The translations under genes were made by a program, and so were the position numbers. A DNA stretch of 64,000 nt, taken from LMUY01 sp965198565. Lineage in GTDB: Bacteria > Pseudomonadota > Alphaproteobacteria > Acetobacterales > Acetobacteraceae. This document shows, piece by piece, positions 10,001 to 17,301 of the stretch. Within the stretch, counting starts at the first letter, position 1, and every line of letters begins with the position of its first letter. The DNA is taken from positions 2,604,001 through 2,668,000 of the forward strand of contig OZ240665.1 of the NCBI GenBank assembly GCA_965198565.1. The letters are read 5' to 3'. The notes beneath the pieces were generated by a model. The model did not search any database. It was not told the DNA's origin and worked only from the letters and a program-made list of their open reading frames with translations.

Positions 10001-10182
10001 CGCTCGGCGTGTCGATGGTGGGCGGGTTGCTGCTGAGCCAGGTGCTGACGCTCTACACCACGCCGGTGATCTACCTCTATCTCGACCGGTTGCAGCGCTG
10101 GTTGGCGCCCGCCCGCCGTTCGCGGATGCCCAAGTTGGCGGAGAAGATGGGCGCCGTGCCGGACCCGGCCGGGGCGGACTGA
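7045..10182 (+). CDS. RND multidrug efflux permease (MdtB/MdtC-like)
   Basis: This is an inner-membrane proton-driven drug exporter of the HAE1-RND family, 1045 aa. The first transmembrane helix is at about 10-30 (TSLLTAAIFLVGLVAYPLLP), followed by a large periplasmic porter loop, helices 2-6 at about 335-480, a second porter loop and helices 8-12 at about 855-1025. The proton-relay aspartate pair is visible in TM4 as GFVVDDAIVMLENI. Sequence style is nearest MdtB/MdtC. No outer-membrane channel gene is adjacent. Downstream is a small convergent exported protein. Confidence 0.92.
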   Translation: MSISTPFIKRPIGTSLLTAAIFLVGLVAYPLLPVAPLPNVQFPTLTVTAQYPGASPQTMASTVATPLETEFGQMLPGLSQMTSTSVLGTSQITLQFGLSSSLANAETLVLEAINAAQGSLPKDIPSPPTFRAINPADSPIMILAMGSEQAPITDVDNYAENVVEQQISQLPGVGQVLVGGQQTPAIRVQVDPARLASMGMTMEDVRTVLTNVTVDNPKGSIDGADRSYTVYANDQLTTAQPYNDAIIGYRDGAPIRIRDVGRAIAGPQNREMGAATNGKRTVLLLIFKQPDANVIATADAVKAKLPSLEADFPPDIHLNVVSDRTLTIRASVDDVEFTLLLSICLVVMVIFLFLRNVWATVIPSVTIPVALVGTLAAMYVCGFSLDNLSLMGLTIAVGFVVDDAIVMLENIFRHMEDGMRPMDAALRGAGEIGFTIVSISASLIAVFIPLLLMGGIVGRLFREFAIVVSITIIVSALVSLTLTPMMCSRFLKASHNHGRLYNLVERMFEGMIGFYERTLDVALRFRFVTLMVFFATVATTVVLFIMIPKGFFPTQDTGVIIGITDAAQDISYYGINTLQSEVDKAVLHDPAVESVVSFIGAGSGGQTANNGRMYITLKPWNERSVDVMQVISRLSGAAQSISGIRLFMQPAQDIRVGARLSRTLYQYTLQDEKQDELNEWAPKILDRMRKVNLLADVTSDQENLGTTETLTYDRDQASRFGVLPATIDNILYDAFGQREVAQYFTGNKAYYIILEALPSEYGKLSTLQKMYVKSTSGAMVPLSTLLHQTTVPTQPLAINHQSQFPAVTISFNLRGKASLGEAVSQVQQLEASMNVPATVQGSFQGTAQAFQSSLSTEPYLIAAALVAVYIILGVLYESYVLPLTILSTLPSAGVGSLLMLMLFGYQLTVIALIGIILLIGIVKKNGIMMVDFAIAAERRDGLSPLEAIRGACLLRFRPILMTTMAALLSGLPLMLESGAGSELRKPLGVSMVGGLLLSQVLTLYTTPVIYLYLDRLQRWLAPARRSRMPKLAEKMGAVPDPAGAD

Positions 10183-10195
10183 GGCAGGGTCACGC

Positions 10196-10501
10196 CTATT
10201 TCGGCTGCACTTGGGGCTGCCCGGGGGCGGCGTTGCCGCTCGTGCCAGGCGGGCGGAGCACGGGGGTGGCGCCCATAGCCGGCGGGCGGATCACGGGCAT
10301 CGAGCGCACCGTCGTTGGCGGCTTGATCACGCCATTTCTGGCGCTGCCGCCGGGCACGTCGGCCTTGCCCGGCGCGGGGGGTGGAACCACGGTTTGCGGC
10401 CCGGACGCATCCGGCGGTCGGGTTCCGGCGGTCTGAGCCGCGGCGGGCCCGGCGAGTAGCAACGTCACAACGCTGGCCGCGAACGCGTGGATACGGGACA
10501 T
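10196..10501 (-). CDS. Small exported proline-rich protein
   Basis: The product is 101 aa with a clear signal peptide (FAASVVTLLLAGPAAAQ) and a mature domain of about 78 residues dominated by Pro, Gly, Thr and Val with no predicted fold. A GAGGGG lies about 10 bases before the ATG. It converges on the RND permease gene, whose stop is 13 bases away. No function can be assigned. A low-complexity periplasmic or surface protein is the likeliest reading. Confidence 0.55.
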   Translation of the reverse strand: MSRIHAFAASVVTLLLAGPAAAQTAGTRPPDASGPQTVVPPPAPGKADVPGGSARNGVIKPPTTVRSMPVIRPPAMGATPVLRPPGTSGNAAPGQPQVQPK

Positions 10502-10683
10502 GGTCTGGCGACCCCTCAGTGTGTCGGGAGACTACGGCGCCGGGCGAATTTGGTTTCGCGCCACGCTCTTGCCCCCGCGGCGCCATCATCTTGCTCCAGA
10601 GAACTTACAATTCGCAACGCAACGGTAGCGTTCCGTTTTTAGTTGGCGGTACCATGTCGGGGATACCGGAAAGGAGACAAGTG

Positions 10684-10824
10684 ATGACATCGACCAAATG
10701 GGCTCGGACGACGGCGCGGGTGTTGGCGGCGATTGGCTTGAGCGTGGCCCTGTCTGGCTGCGTGATCGAGCCGTTGTATGGGCCGCACTACTACCACCCG
10801 TATCGCGGCTCCTATTACTACTGA
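10684..10824 (+). CDS. Very small lipoprotein
   Basis: The product is 46 aa with a lipoprotein signal: a charged start (TSTKWARTTAR), a hydrophobic core and the lipobox LSGC, so the mature lipoprotein would be about 21 residues and rich in Tyr, His and Pro (YGPHYYHPYRGSYYY). An AAGGAG is ideally placed upstream. GTG at 10681 is an alternative start one codon earlier. The TetR gene follows after 13 bases and may be cotranscribed. Function unknown. Confidence 0.6.
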   Translation: MTSTKWARTTARVLAAIGLSVALSGCVIEPLYGPHYYHPYRGSYYY

Positions 10825-10837
10825 GGCGGGGCGCAGC

Positions 10838-11470
10838 GTGGAGGCGGTCGAGCGCGCCGGCAGAGGGCAGGGCGGACGACCGACCGCGGCCGATGCGGCT
10901 TTGATTGGCGACCGCATCGTGGCCGCGGCGTCTGCCCTGTTCCTGCGCAACGGCTACGCTGCCACCAGCGTGGAGGCGATCGCCGTTGCGGCGGGTATTT
11001 CGAAGCGCACGTTCTATGCCCGGTTCTCCGGCAAGAGTGCCGCGTTCCAGGCCGTCATACGCATGTTGCTGCGTGGCTGGCTGGATGGGTTCGATGAGCT
11101 GCTCGATGCCACGGAGGGGCTGGAGGCGAGCTTGCTGGCGAGCGGACGGCGGATGCTGGATGTGGCGCTCACGCCCGCAGCGCTGGCGATGCATGCGTTG
11201 CTGAGCGCCGAGGCGGGCCGAGTGCCGGAATTGGCCGAGATCGTGCAGCAGGCGGGCATGGACGTCGGCATCGTGCGCGTGGCGGCCGTGCTGCGGACGC
11301 ACCGGCCGGACCTTGGTGCGGATCAGGCGCGGTTTGCGGCGGAGCAGTTCCAGACCATGGTGGTTGGCGCGCCGCAACGCCGGGCGGCGTTGGCGGGGAG
11401 CGTGATGGCGGCGGCGGACCGCGACGCCTGGTGCCGCGCGACGGTCGGGTTGCTGCTGCGGGGGGTTTAG
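10838..11470 (+). CDS. TetR family transcriptional regulator
   Basis: The product is a DNA-binding repressor-type protein of about 210 aa. The N-terminal helix-turn-helix is recognisable in IVAAASALFLRNGYAATS, AIAVAAGISKRTFYARF and GKSAAFQAVI (about residues 25-80). The C-terminal half is the helical ligand-binding and dimerisation domain. The GTG at 10838 is chosen because upstream in-frame starts lie inside the lipoprotein gene. Its position downstream of the RND pump suggests pump regulation, but the direction and distance do not prove it. Confidence 0.8.
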   Translation: MEAVERAGRGQGGRPTAADAALIGDRIVAAASALFLRNGYAATSVEAIAVAAGISKRTFYARFSGKSAAFQAVIRMLLRGWLDGFDELLDATEGLEASLLASGRRMLDVALTPAALAMHALLSAEAGRVPELAEIVQQAGMDVGIVRVAAVLRTHRPDLGADQARFAAEQFQTMVVGAPQRRAALAGSVMAAADRDAWCRATVGLLLRGV

Positions 11471-11473
11471 CCT

Positions 11474-11513
11474 CGCTTCTCCCTTTCCCTCTGGGAGAGG
11501 TCTTATTAGGGTG
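11474..11513. repeat. Degenerate REP-like repeat between TetR gene and parC
   Basis: CTCCCTTTCCCTCTGGGAGAGG followed by AGGGTG is a worn copy of the dispersed palindromic repeat. It lies in the convergent gap and could act as a terminator for either side. Confidence 0.5.
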
Positions 11514-11532
11514 CTCAGGTGGCCACCGCGGG

Positions 11533-13749
11533 TTAACCGCCGAACTTGCCGCTTTTTGGGAAGCCGTTCGGTGGGAGACGGCCGGACTGGGCGCGCTCGC
11601 CGAGCCAATCGCGCAAGGCGGTCTCCCGGCGGGTCCTGTCGCCGGACGGCCAAGTCAGCCCGTCGGCGAGGCGGAACACGCGGGCGTCGCGCAAGCCGCC
11701 GTCCTTGAACCGCTGCAGGATCACGCCCGTGCCGCGCGCCAGGACGGGGACCTGGTCGAGCGGGAAGATCAGCAGGCGGCGGTTGTCGCCCACCGTGGCC
11801 ACGTGGTCGCCATCGGCCAGCACGCACAGCGCGGCCTCCTCGCCGGGGCGAAGGTTCAGCACCTGCTTGCCGGCGCGGCGTTCGGCGAGCAGGTCGGCCG
11901 CGTCAGTCACGAAGCCGCGGCCCTCGGCGGAGGCCAGCAGGTAGCGCACGCCCTCCTGCCACAGGAACAGCGTCACCACCTCGTCGGCATTGGTCATCTC
12001 GGCGAGGAGGCGGATCGGCTGGCCGTCGCCGCGGCCGCGGGGCAGCTCGGCGGCGCGCAGCGTGTAGGCGCGGCCGTTGGTGCTGAACAGGCAGAGCCGG
12101 TCGGTCGACTGGCAGGGGACCAGCAGGCGGAGCGCGTCGCCCTCCTTGAATTTCAGCTCGCCGCCGTCGGCGAGATGGCCGCGCACCGCCCGGATCCAAC
12201 CCTTTTGCGACAGGATCACGGTGAGCGGCTCGCGCTCCACCGCGGTCTCGAACGAGACGTCCACCGCGTCGGGCACGCCCGCCAGCCTGGTGCGGCGCAG
12301 GCCAAGTGGCCCGGCGCCGAACTTGTCGCGCACGGCGGCCACTTCCTCGCCGACGCGCTTCCATCGCAGCGCCTCGCTGCCGAGCAGCGCGTTCAGGCCG
12401 CGGCGCTCCTTCTCCAACGCGGCGTGTTCCTTGCGGAGTTCGATCTCCTCCAGCCGGCGCAGCGAGCGCAGCCGCATGTTGAGGATGGCCTCGGCCTGCA
12501 CGTCGTTGATGGCGAACACCCGGATCAGGCCGGCCTTGGCGTCGTCCTCCTCGCGGATGATGCGGATCACCTCGTCGATGTTGAGGAACACGGCGAGGAA
12601 ACCGTCCAACAGCTCGACCCGGCGCTCGACCGCGGCCAAGCGGTTGCGGGAGCGGCGGATCAGCACCTCGCCGCGATGGTCGAGCCAGGCGCGCAGCACG
12701 CCGCGCAGGCCGAGAACGCCGGGGGTGCGGTCGGCCCCCAGCACGTTCATGTTGAGCGGGAAACGGGTCTCGAGCTGGGTGGCGCGGAACAGCGTCTCCA
12801 TCAGCGCCGCCGGGTCGACGGTGCGGCTTTTCGGCTCGAGCACGAGGCGGACCTGCTCGGTGCTCTCGTCGCGGATGTCGCCGAGCAAGGGCAGCTTCTT
12901 GGCCTCCAGCAACTCGGCCAACTGCTCGACCAGGCGGGACTTCGGCACCTGGTAGGGCATCTCGGTGACGACGATCTGCCAGGTGCCGTGCTTCAGCTCC
13001 TCGCGGACCCATTTGGCGCGCAGGCGGAAGCCGCCGCGGCCGGTTTCGTAGGCGGTCAGCATCGCCGCCGGGTCTTCCACCAGCACGCCGCCGGTGGGGA
13101 AGTCCGGGCCCGGCATGTGGGCGAGCAGCTCTTGCGTGGTGGCGGCCGGGTTGGCGATCAGGGCCAGGGCGGCGGCGCAGACTTCGCCGGCATTGTGCGG
13201 CGGGATGGAGGTGGCCATGCCGACCGCAATGCCCGCCGCGCCGTTGGCCAGCAGGTTGGGGAAGCCGGCGGGCAGCACGACGGGCTCGCTTTCCTCCCCG
13301 TCATAGGTGGGGCGGAAATCCACCGCGTCGTCGTCGATGCCCTCCAGCATCGTGCGCGCCACTTGGGTCAGGCGGGCTTCGGTGTAGCGCATGGCCGCCG
13401 GGTTATCGCCGTCGATGTTGCCGAAGTTGCCCTGGCCCTCGATCAGCGGGTAGCGGGCGGCGAAGTCCTGCGCCAGGCGGACCAGCGCCTCGTAGACCGA
13501 GGCGTCGCCATGGGGGTGGTATTTGCCGATCACGTCGCCGATCACGCGGGCGCATTTCTTGAAGCCGGCCGATGGGTCCAGCCGGAGCTGGTGCATGGCG
13601 TAGATCAGCCGGCGGTGCACCGGCTTCAGCCCGTCCCGCACGTCCGGCAGCGAGCGGGACATGATGGTGGACATTGCGTAGGCCAGGTAGCGCTCGCTGA
13701 GGGCTTCGGCGAGGGGGGCGTCTTGGATCAGGCCGGCGGAGTCGCTCAT
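11533..13749 (-). CDS. parC: DNA topoisomerase IV subunit A
   Basis: ParC is the breakage-reunion subunit of topoisomerase IV, which decatenates replicated chromosomes with ParE. The product is 738 aa. The N-terminal winged-helix domain carries DVRDGLKPVHRRLIYAM, GKYHPHGDASVYEALVR and the catalytic Tyr122 in AMRYTEARLT. The C-terminal region forms the beta-pinwheel, shorter than in GyrA and lacking a clear GyrA box. The residue matching E. coli ParC Ser80 is Ala83, while the Glu84 equivalent is kept (Glu87). parE is not in the window. Confidence 0.95.
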   Translation of the reverse strand: MSDSAGLIQDAPLAEALSERYLAYAMSTIMSRSLPDVRDGLKPVHRRLIYAMHQLRLDPSAGFKKCARVIGDVIGKYHPHGDASVYEALVRLAQDFAARYPLIEGQGNFGNIDGDNPAAMRYTEARLTQVARTMLEGIDDDAVDFRPTYDGEESEPVVLPAGFPNLLANGAAGIAVGMATSIPPHNAGEVCAAALALIANPAATTQELLAHMPGPDFPTGGVLVEDPAAMLTAYETGRGGFRLRAKWVREELKHGTWQIVVTEMPYQVPKSRLVEQLAELLEAKKLPLLGDIRDESTEQVRLVLEPKSRTVDPAALMETLFRATQLETRFPLNMNVLGADRTPGVLGLRGVLRAWLDHRGEVLIRRSRNRLAAVERRVELLDGFLAVFLNIDEVIRIIREEDDAKAGLIRVFAINDVQAEAILNMRLRSLRRLEEIELRKEHAALEKERRGLNALLGSEALRWKRVGEEVAAVRDKFGAGPLGLRRTRLAGVPDAVDVSFETAVEREPLTVILSQKGWIRAVRGHLADGGELKFKEGDALRLLVPCQSTDRLCLFSTNGRAYTLRAAELPRGRGDGQPIRLLAEMTNADEVVTLFLWQEGVRYLLASAEGRGFVTDAADLLAERRAGKQVLNLRPGEEAALCVLADGDHVATVGDNRRLLIFPLDQVPVLARGTGVILQRFKDGGLRDARVFRLADGLTWPSGDRTRRETALRDWLGERAQSGRLPPNGFPKSGKFGG

Positions 13750-13893
13750 GCCGGCAGACTAGCATGAACCAGGAGGCGAGTTCTATTTGTGTTCTCATGC
13801 TGACAAAATCGTTGGATCGCTAACAAAACTCGCCGACTGCCTCAACTAAGCCTCATCCCGAGCGGTAGACGCCCGGAGCAAAGGGGTAACTCA

Positions 13894-14658
13894 ATGGATT
13901 CGCAGTTTTGGCTTTGGCTTGACACCATCGCCATGCTCGTCGGCGGACTGGCTATTCTGTTCATCGGCAAGCAGCGCAACGGACATGAGCAGTCGCATAC
14001 AATATATCACGGGATCGTTCCCATCATTGCCGCCTGCGCTTACCTCGCTATGGCGGTCGGTCAGGGCAGCGTCATTCTGCTCCATGCCAGTGCGCCAGTG
14101 GCCGGTGTCGTCGTCGGCGGGGGACGGTTGTTCTACTTCGCCCGCTATATCGATTGGGCGTTCACCACGCCGTTGCTGCTGCTGGCGCTGGCCTACAGCG
14201 CGATGCATTCCAACTTGCGCCGCGGCGGGCTGGTGGCCGGGCTGCTCTTGTCGGACCTGATGATGATCGTGACCGCGTTCCTGTTCGGGGTCACTGATAA
14301 CGTGCCGCTGAAGTGGACCTGGTTCATCGTCTCCTGCGCGGCGTTCCTGGCCGTGTTTTACGTCATGTGGGTGCCGATGCTGCGGGAAAACGCAACAGAG
14401 CGCCCGTCCGTACAGGCGGATTACCGGCGCAATGCTGCCATCCTGTCTGTGCTTTGGATCCTCTATCCCGTGATCCTGTTCTTCGACAGCGACGGCACGG
14501 GGCTGATCAGCCCGGTTCTCGGTGTAGCGCTGATCGCCATCATCGACCTGGTTTCCAAGGTGGCATACGGGCTGCTGGCAGTCGCCGGCACCAAGACGCT
14601 GGTGACGGAGGACTTGGCAACTGGCACGACCACATCCGGGCTGCGTGCAGCCGCCTGA
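13894..14658 (+). CDS. Microbial rhodopsin, predicted outward proton pump with DTA motif
   Basis: This 254 aa protein has seven transmembrane helices and binds retinal through Lys222 (DLVSK in helix G). By alignment to bacteriorhodopsin, helix C gives Arg84, Asp87 (Asp85, proton acceptor), Thr91 (Thr89) and Ala98 in place of the donor Asp96. Asp218 matches Asp212 of the counter-ion. Helix B has His39 exactly where bacteriorhodopsin has Thr46. Loss of the helix C donor plus a helix B histidine is the hallmark of the DTG-type proteobacterial proton pumps. Leu95 suggests green absorption, and Phe144 fills the site where xanthorhodopsin has the Gly needed for a carotenoid antenna. An AAGGGG lies 7 bases before the ATG. 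The retinal-synthesis gene follows after 5 bases. Confidence 0.95.
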   Translation: MDSQFWLWLDTIAMLVGGLAILFIGKQRNGHEQSHTIYHGIVPIIAACAYLAMAVGQGSVILLHASAPVAGVVVGGGRLFYFARYIDWAFTTPLLLLALAYSAMHSNLRRGGLVAGLLLSDLMMIVTAFLFGVTDNVPLKWTWFIVSCAAFLAVFYVMWVPMLRENATERPSVQADYRRNAAILSVLWILYPVILFFDSDGTGLISPVLGVALIAIIDLVSKVAYGLLAVAGTKTLVTEDLATGTTTSGLRAAA

Positions 14659-14663
14659 CCTTC

Positions 14664-15611
14664 ATGAATATCGTGGCCGGGTTACTGGCCCTTACCGCCC
14701 TTCTGCCCCACGCGGCACAGTGGCTTGCGATCCTAGCAGCAATCGTGCTGCTAGGCGTGCCGCATGGTGCATTGGACGGCGAGATCGCGCGGCCGTTGCT
14801 GAAGCCTCGCTTGGGCAGGGCATGGTTTGTTGTGTTTGCCTTGCCCTACCTTGCGTTGGTTGCCTGCGTGCTGATCGCCTGGCGGGTTGCTCCGCTGGGC
14901 ACACTAGCAGCGTTCCTCGCTGTGTCAGTGGCACATTTCGGCTTGGAGGATGCCGGGCCGAAGCCTCTTGCGGCGGTCGTTTGCGGTGCGCTGCCGATAG
15001 CGGCGCCGCTCCTGCTGCACCCGAGCGCCACCCTCCACGTGTTTGCGACGGTTGCGATGGTGCGGCTACCTGGCTCGCCAGTTTGGCTGACGGCGGGGAC
15101 ATGGCTGTGGGCGGGTGCGGCGCTGCTCTGGGTTGGCCGGCAGGTTTGGCGGCGGCAATGGCGCGCGTTGCTGGAGCCGCTCGGCCTGGTGGCGCTGTTT
15201 GCTGTGCTTCCCCCGCTCACGGCGTTCGGAATATACTTTGTGGCCGTTCACGCACCGCGGCACATGGCCGGGCTGGTGGCCGATGCCCGGGCCCCTCGCA
15301 TTCGTAGCCTCGCAGACGCCGTGGTGCTGTCCTGGCCGCTGACGGCGGTGACGATCCTGATCGGCGCGCTGCTATGGCGCTGGTTTCCTGGCGCCCCGCC
15401 TGAGCGAATGCTGAGCCTGACGATCGAGCTTTTGGCGGCACTAACCCTGCCGCATATTCTGCTGGACGGGATCTCGGCGGCCGTGACGCGGCACTCTGCT
15501 AAGCCTCGGCCGGCACCATGGCCTGCACCCGCGCAAGCAATCGTTCGCGCGCAGCGGGCAGCGGGCGATGCTGGCTACCGAAAGCGTCTCGCGCCAGGAA
15601 GTGCGCCGTGA
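14664..15611 (+). CDS. blh: Brp/Blh family beta-carotene 15,15'-dioxygenase
   Basis: Blh is an inner-membrane iron enzyme that cleaves beta-carotene into two retinals, here for the adjacent rhodopsin. The product is 315 aa with about seven to eight hydrophobic helices. The four conserved iron-ligand histidines are visible: His34 (GVPHGALD), His91 (VAHFGLED), and His196 and His200 (HAPRH). The LPHILLD segment near residue 262 is also typical. The ATG is 5 bases after the rhodopsin stop, so the pair is cotranscribed. The last roughly 38 codons run antisense through the 3' end of recO and look unlike the family, so the functional domain probably ends near residue 275. Carotenoid genes are not in the window. 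Confidence 0.92.
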   Translation: MNIVAGLLALTALLPHAAQWLAILAAIVLLGVPHGALDGEIARPLLKPRLGRAWFVVFALPYLALVACVLIAWRVAPLGTLAAFLAVSVAHFGLEDAGPKPLAAVVCGALPIAAPLLLHPSATLHVFATVAMVRLPGSPVWLTAGTWLWAGAALLWVGRQVWRRQWRALLEPLGLVALFAVLPPLTAFGIYFVAVHAPRHMAGLVADARAPRIRSLADAVVLSWPLTAVTILIGALLWRWFPGAPPERMLSLTIELLAALTLPHILLDGISAAVTRHSAKPRPAPWPAPAQAIVRAQRAAGDAGYRKRLAPGSAP

Positions 15612-16230
15612 GGGTAAGCCCGTCCAGCCAGCCCGCCGGGTCCGCCATGCCGCCACGCAGGAACGGTGGGATGGCCAGCAGCCGCCCCTGCCATGGCCCT
15701 GCCGCTGCCTCGCATACTGCCCGGCCAGTTCGGGGTGACGCCCAAACCAGGCCCTCCGTGGCGCCGGTTAAGGCACAGCTCGCAAGGTCCAGCCCGTAAC
15801 CCAGTTCAGCGAGCAGGAGGAGTTCCCATTGCACCAGGTCGGTCAGGGCGGATGGCCCGGTGGACAGGCGGGTGATGAGGTGCAGCAGGCCGGCGAACAC
15901 GCCCGGATGCGGTTGCCGCTCGATGAGTGCGCCCTCGGCCACCGCGCAGGCGCTGGCGAGGATGGCGAGCGCCAAGGGGTCGTCCATGGCCAGGGCGGCG
16001 CCGGGATGCACCAACTCGCCGGTGAAGCTGCCGAGCTGGTCGGCCAGGCGGGCGACCCAGCGGAGCTGCAGCAGGTTGCCGGGCTGCCAGGTGGCCGACT
16101 TGCTGCGCGAGGCGCCGCCGCGGGCGAGGCCGCGATGGGCGCCGTGCTCGGCGGTGAGCACGGTGGCCAAGGCGTCCCCCTCGCCGAAAGGGCGGGCGGC
16201 GAGCACGATGGCGGGGGCTTTCCAGTCCAA
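15499..16230 (-). CDS. recO: DNA repair protein RecO
   Basis: RecO anneals single strands and loads RecA with RecR in the RecFOR pathway. The product is 243 aa if started at the TTG at 16230-16228 (LDWKAPAIVLAARPFGEGD), which matches the usual family N-terminus. The open frame extends upstream to 16335, but those extra 35 codons translate the dispersed palindromic repeat and are probably not coding. An N-terminal OB fold and a helical C-terminal domain are expected, and I see no CxxC zinc pairs. It is the last gene of lepB-rnc-era-recO, and its 3' end overlaps blh tail to tail. Confidence 0.88.
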   Translation of the reverse strand: MDWKAPAIVLAARPFGEGDALATVLTAEHGAHRGLARGGASRSKSATWQPGNLLQLRWVARLADQLGSFTGELVHPGAALAMDDPLALAILASACAVAEGALIERQPHPGVFAGLLHLITRLSTGPSALTDLVQWELLLLAELGYGLDLASCALTGATEGLVWASPRTGRAVCEAAAGPWQGRLLAIPPFLRGGMADPAGWLDGLTLTAHFLARDAFGSQHRPLPAARERLLARVQAMVPAEA

Positions 16231-16255
16231 CGGGAACGGGAACCTACCGCGTCGT

Positions 16256-16295
16256 TCTCCCTCTCCCGCTGGCGGGAGAGGGTAGGGTGAGGGTG
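16256..16295. repeat. REP-like palindromic repeat, recO side
   Basis: CTCTCCCGC-TG-GCGGGAGAG followed by TAGGGTGAGGGTGG is one half of an inverted pair with the copy at 16337-16376. The pair fills the era-recO gap. Confidence 0.85.
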
Positions 16296-16336
16296 GCTGT
16301 TGCGAGCGGGGGTTGAGCGGAGCGCTTGGCACCAAA

Positions 16337-16376
16337 CACCCTCACCCCGACCCTCTCCCGCAAGCGGGAGAGGGAG
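16337..16376. repeat. REP-like palindromic repeat, era side
   Basis: CACCCTCACCCCGACC followed by CTCTCCCGC-AA-GCGGGAGAG lies head to head with the copy at 16256-16295, forming a larger potential cruciform after era. Confidence 0.85.
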
Positions 16377-16404
16377 ATATTTCCAGGCGGGTGGCAGCGG
16401 TCGA

Positions 16405-17301
16405 TCACCCGGGGTCTTCTAGGCCGATCGCGCGCAGGCGGGCGCCCTCCTCGTCCCAGTTGGCGCGCTCCTTCACGTTCAGGAACAGATGCACCGGGCG
16501 CTCCAGCAACCCGGTCAGTTGGTGGCGGGCCTTGGCGCCGATCTCGCGCACGCGGGCGCCGCCGCTGCCGATCAGGATCGCCTTGTGGCCGGGGCGCGCG
16601 ACATAAATGGTGGCCTCGATGCGAACCGAACCATCCGGGCGCTCGGTGAAGCTCTCCGTCTCCACCGTGGCGGCGTAAGGCACCTCCTCCTGGGTCTGCA
16701 GGAAGATCTGTTCGCGCACGATCTCGGCGGCGAGCAGGCGGTCGGGCAGGTCGGTGAGGTCGTCGGGCGGGTAGAGATACGGCCCGGACGGCATCGCGGC
16801 GGCCAGCGCGTCCAGCAGCGCGTCCAGGCCGTCGCCGGTGTTGGCGCTCACCATGAAGGTCTGCTCGAAGGCGCCCAGCTCGTTCAGCGCGGCAGTGAGC
16901 GGCAGCAAGGCGGGCGGGGAGACCAGGTCCACCTTGTTCAGCACCAGCCATTGGCGGCCGCCGCGCCGGGCCAGGCTGGTGGCAATGGTCGTGACCGCCG
17001 CGCGCGCGCCGGCTTTTGCGTCCACCAGCAGCAAGGTGAGGTCGGCCTCCTCGGCCCCGGTCCAGGCGGCGTTGACCATGGCGCGGTCGAGCTTGCGGCG
17101 GGGCGCGAAGATGCCCGGCGTGTCCACCAGCAGGATTTGCGTCTCCCCGCGCATCAGGATGCCGAGCACGCGGAAGCGAGTGGTCTGCGCCTTGGGGCTG
17201 ACGATGGAGAGCTTGGCGCCGGTGAGCCGGTTGAGCAGGGTGGACTTGCCGGCGTTCGGCGCGCCCACGATGGCGGCGAAACCGCAGCGTGTGCCGCTCA
17301 T
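16405..17301 (-). CDS. era: GTPase Era
   Basis: Era binds 16S rRNA near its 3' end during 30S maturation. The product is 298 aa. GTPase motifs are G1 GAPNAGKST, the G3 region LLVDTPGIF and G4 NKVD. The C-terminal KH domain carries ATIYVARPGHKAILIGSGG. The ATG at 17301 overlaps the rnc stop as ATGA. The much longer open frame upstream is a shadow of rnc and is rejected. The order lepB-rnc-era-recO is conserved. Confidence 0.96.
   Translation of the reverse strand: MSGTRCGFAAIVGAPNAGKSTLLNRLTGAKLSIVSPKAQTTRFRVLGILMRGETQILLVDTPGIFAPRRKLDRAMVNAAWTGAEEADLTLLLVDAKAGARAAVTTIATSLARRGGRQWLVLNKVDLVSPPALLPLTAALNELGAFEQTFMVSANTGDGLDALLDALAAAMPSGPYLYPPDDLTDLPDRLLAAEIVREQIFLQTQEEVPYAATVETESFTERPDGSVRIEATIYVARPGHKAILIGSGGARVREIGAKARHQLTGLLERPVHLFLNVKERANWDEEGARLRAIGLEDPG

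Noticed and set aside
13750..13893. Promoter for the rhodopsin operon
   Set aside because: No -35/-10 pair with good spacing was found. Only two similar ACAAAA stretches were seen, too weak to report.
14313..14663. Upstream extension of the blh frame across the rhodopsin gene
   Set aside because: Those codons are out-of-frame rhodopsin sequence. The ATG at 14664 fits the known start region.
16231..16335. N-terminal extension of recO
   Set aside because: It translates the palindromic repeat (PYPLPPAGEG-type peptide), which recurs between unrelated genes.
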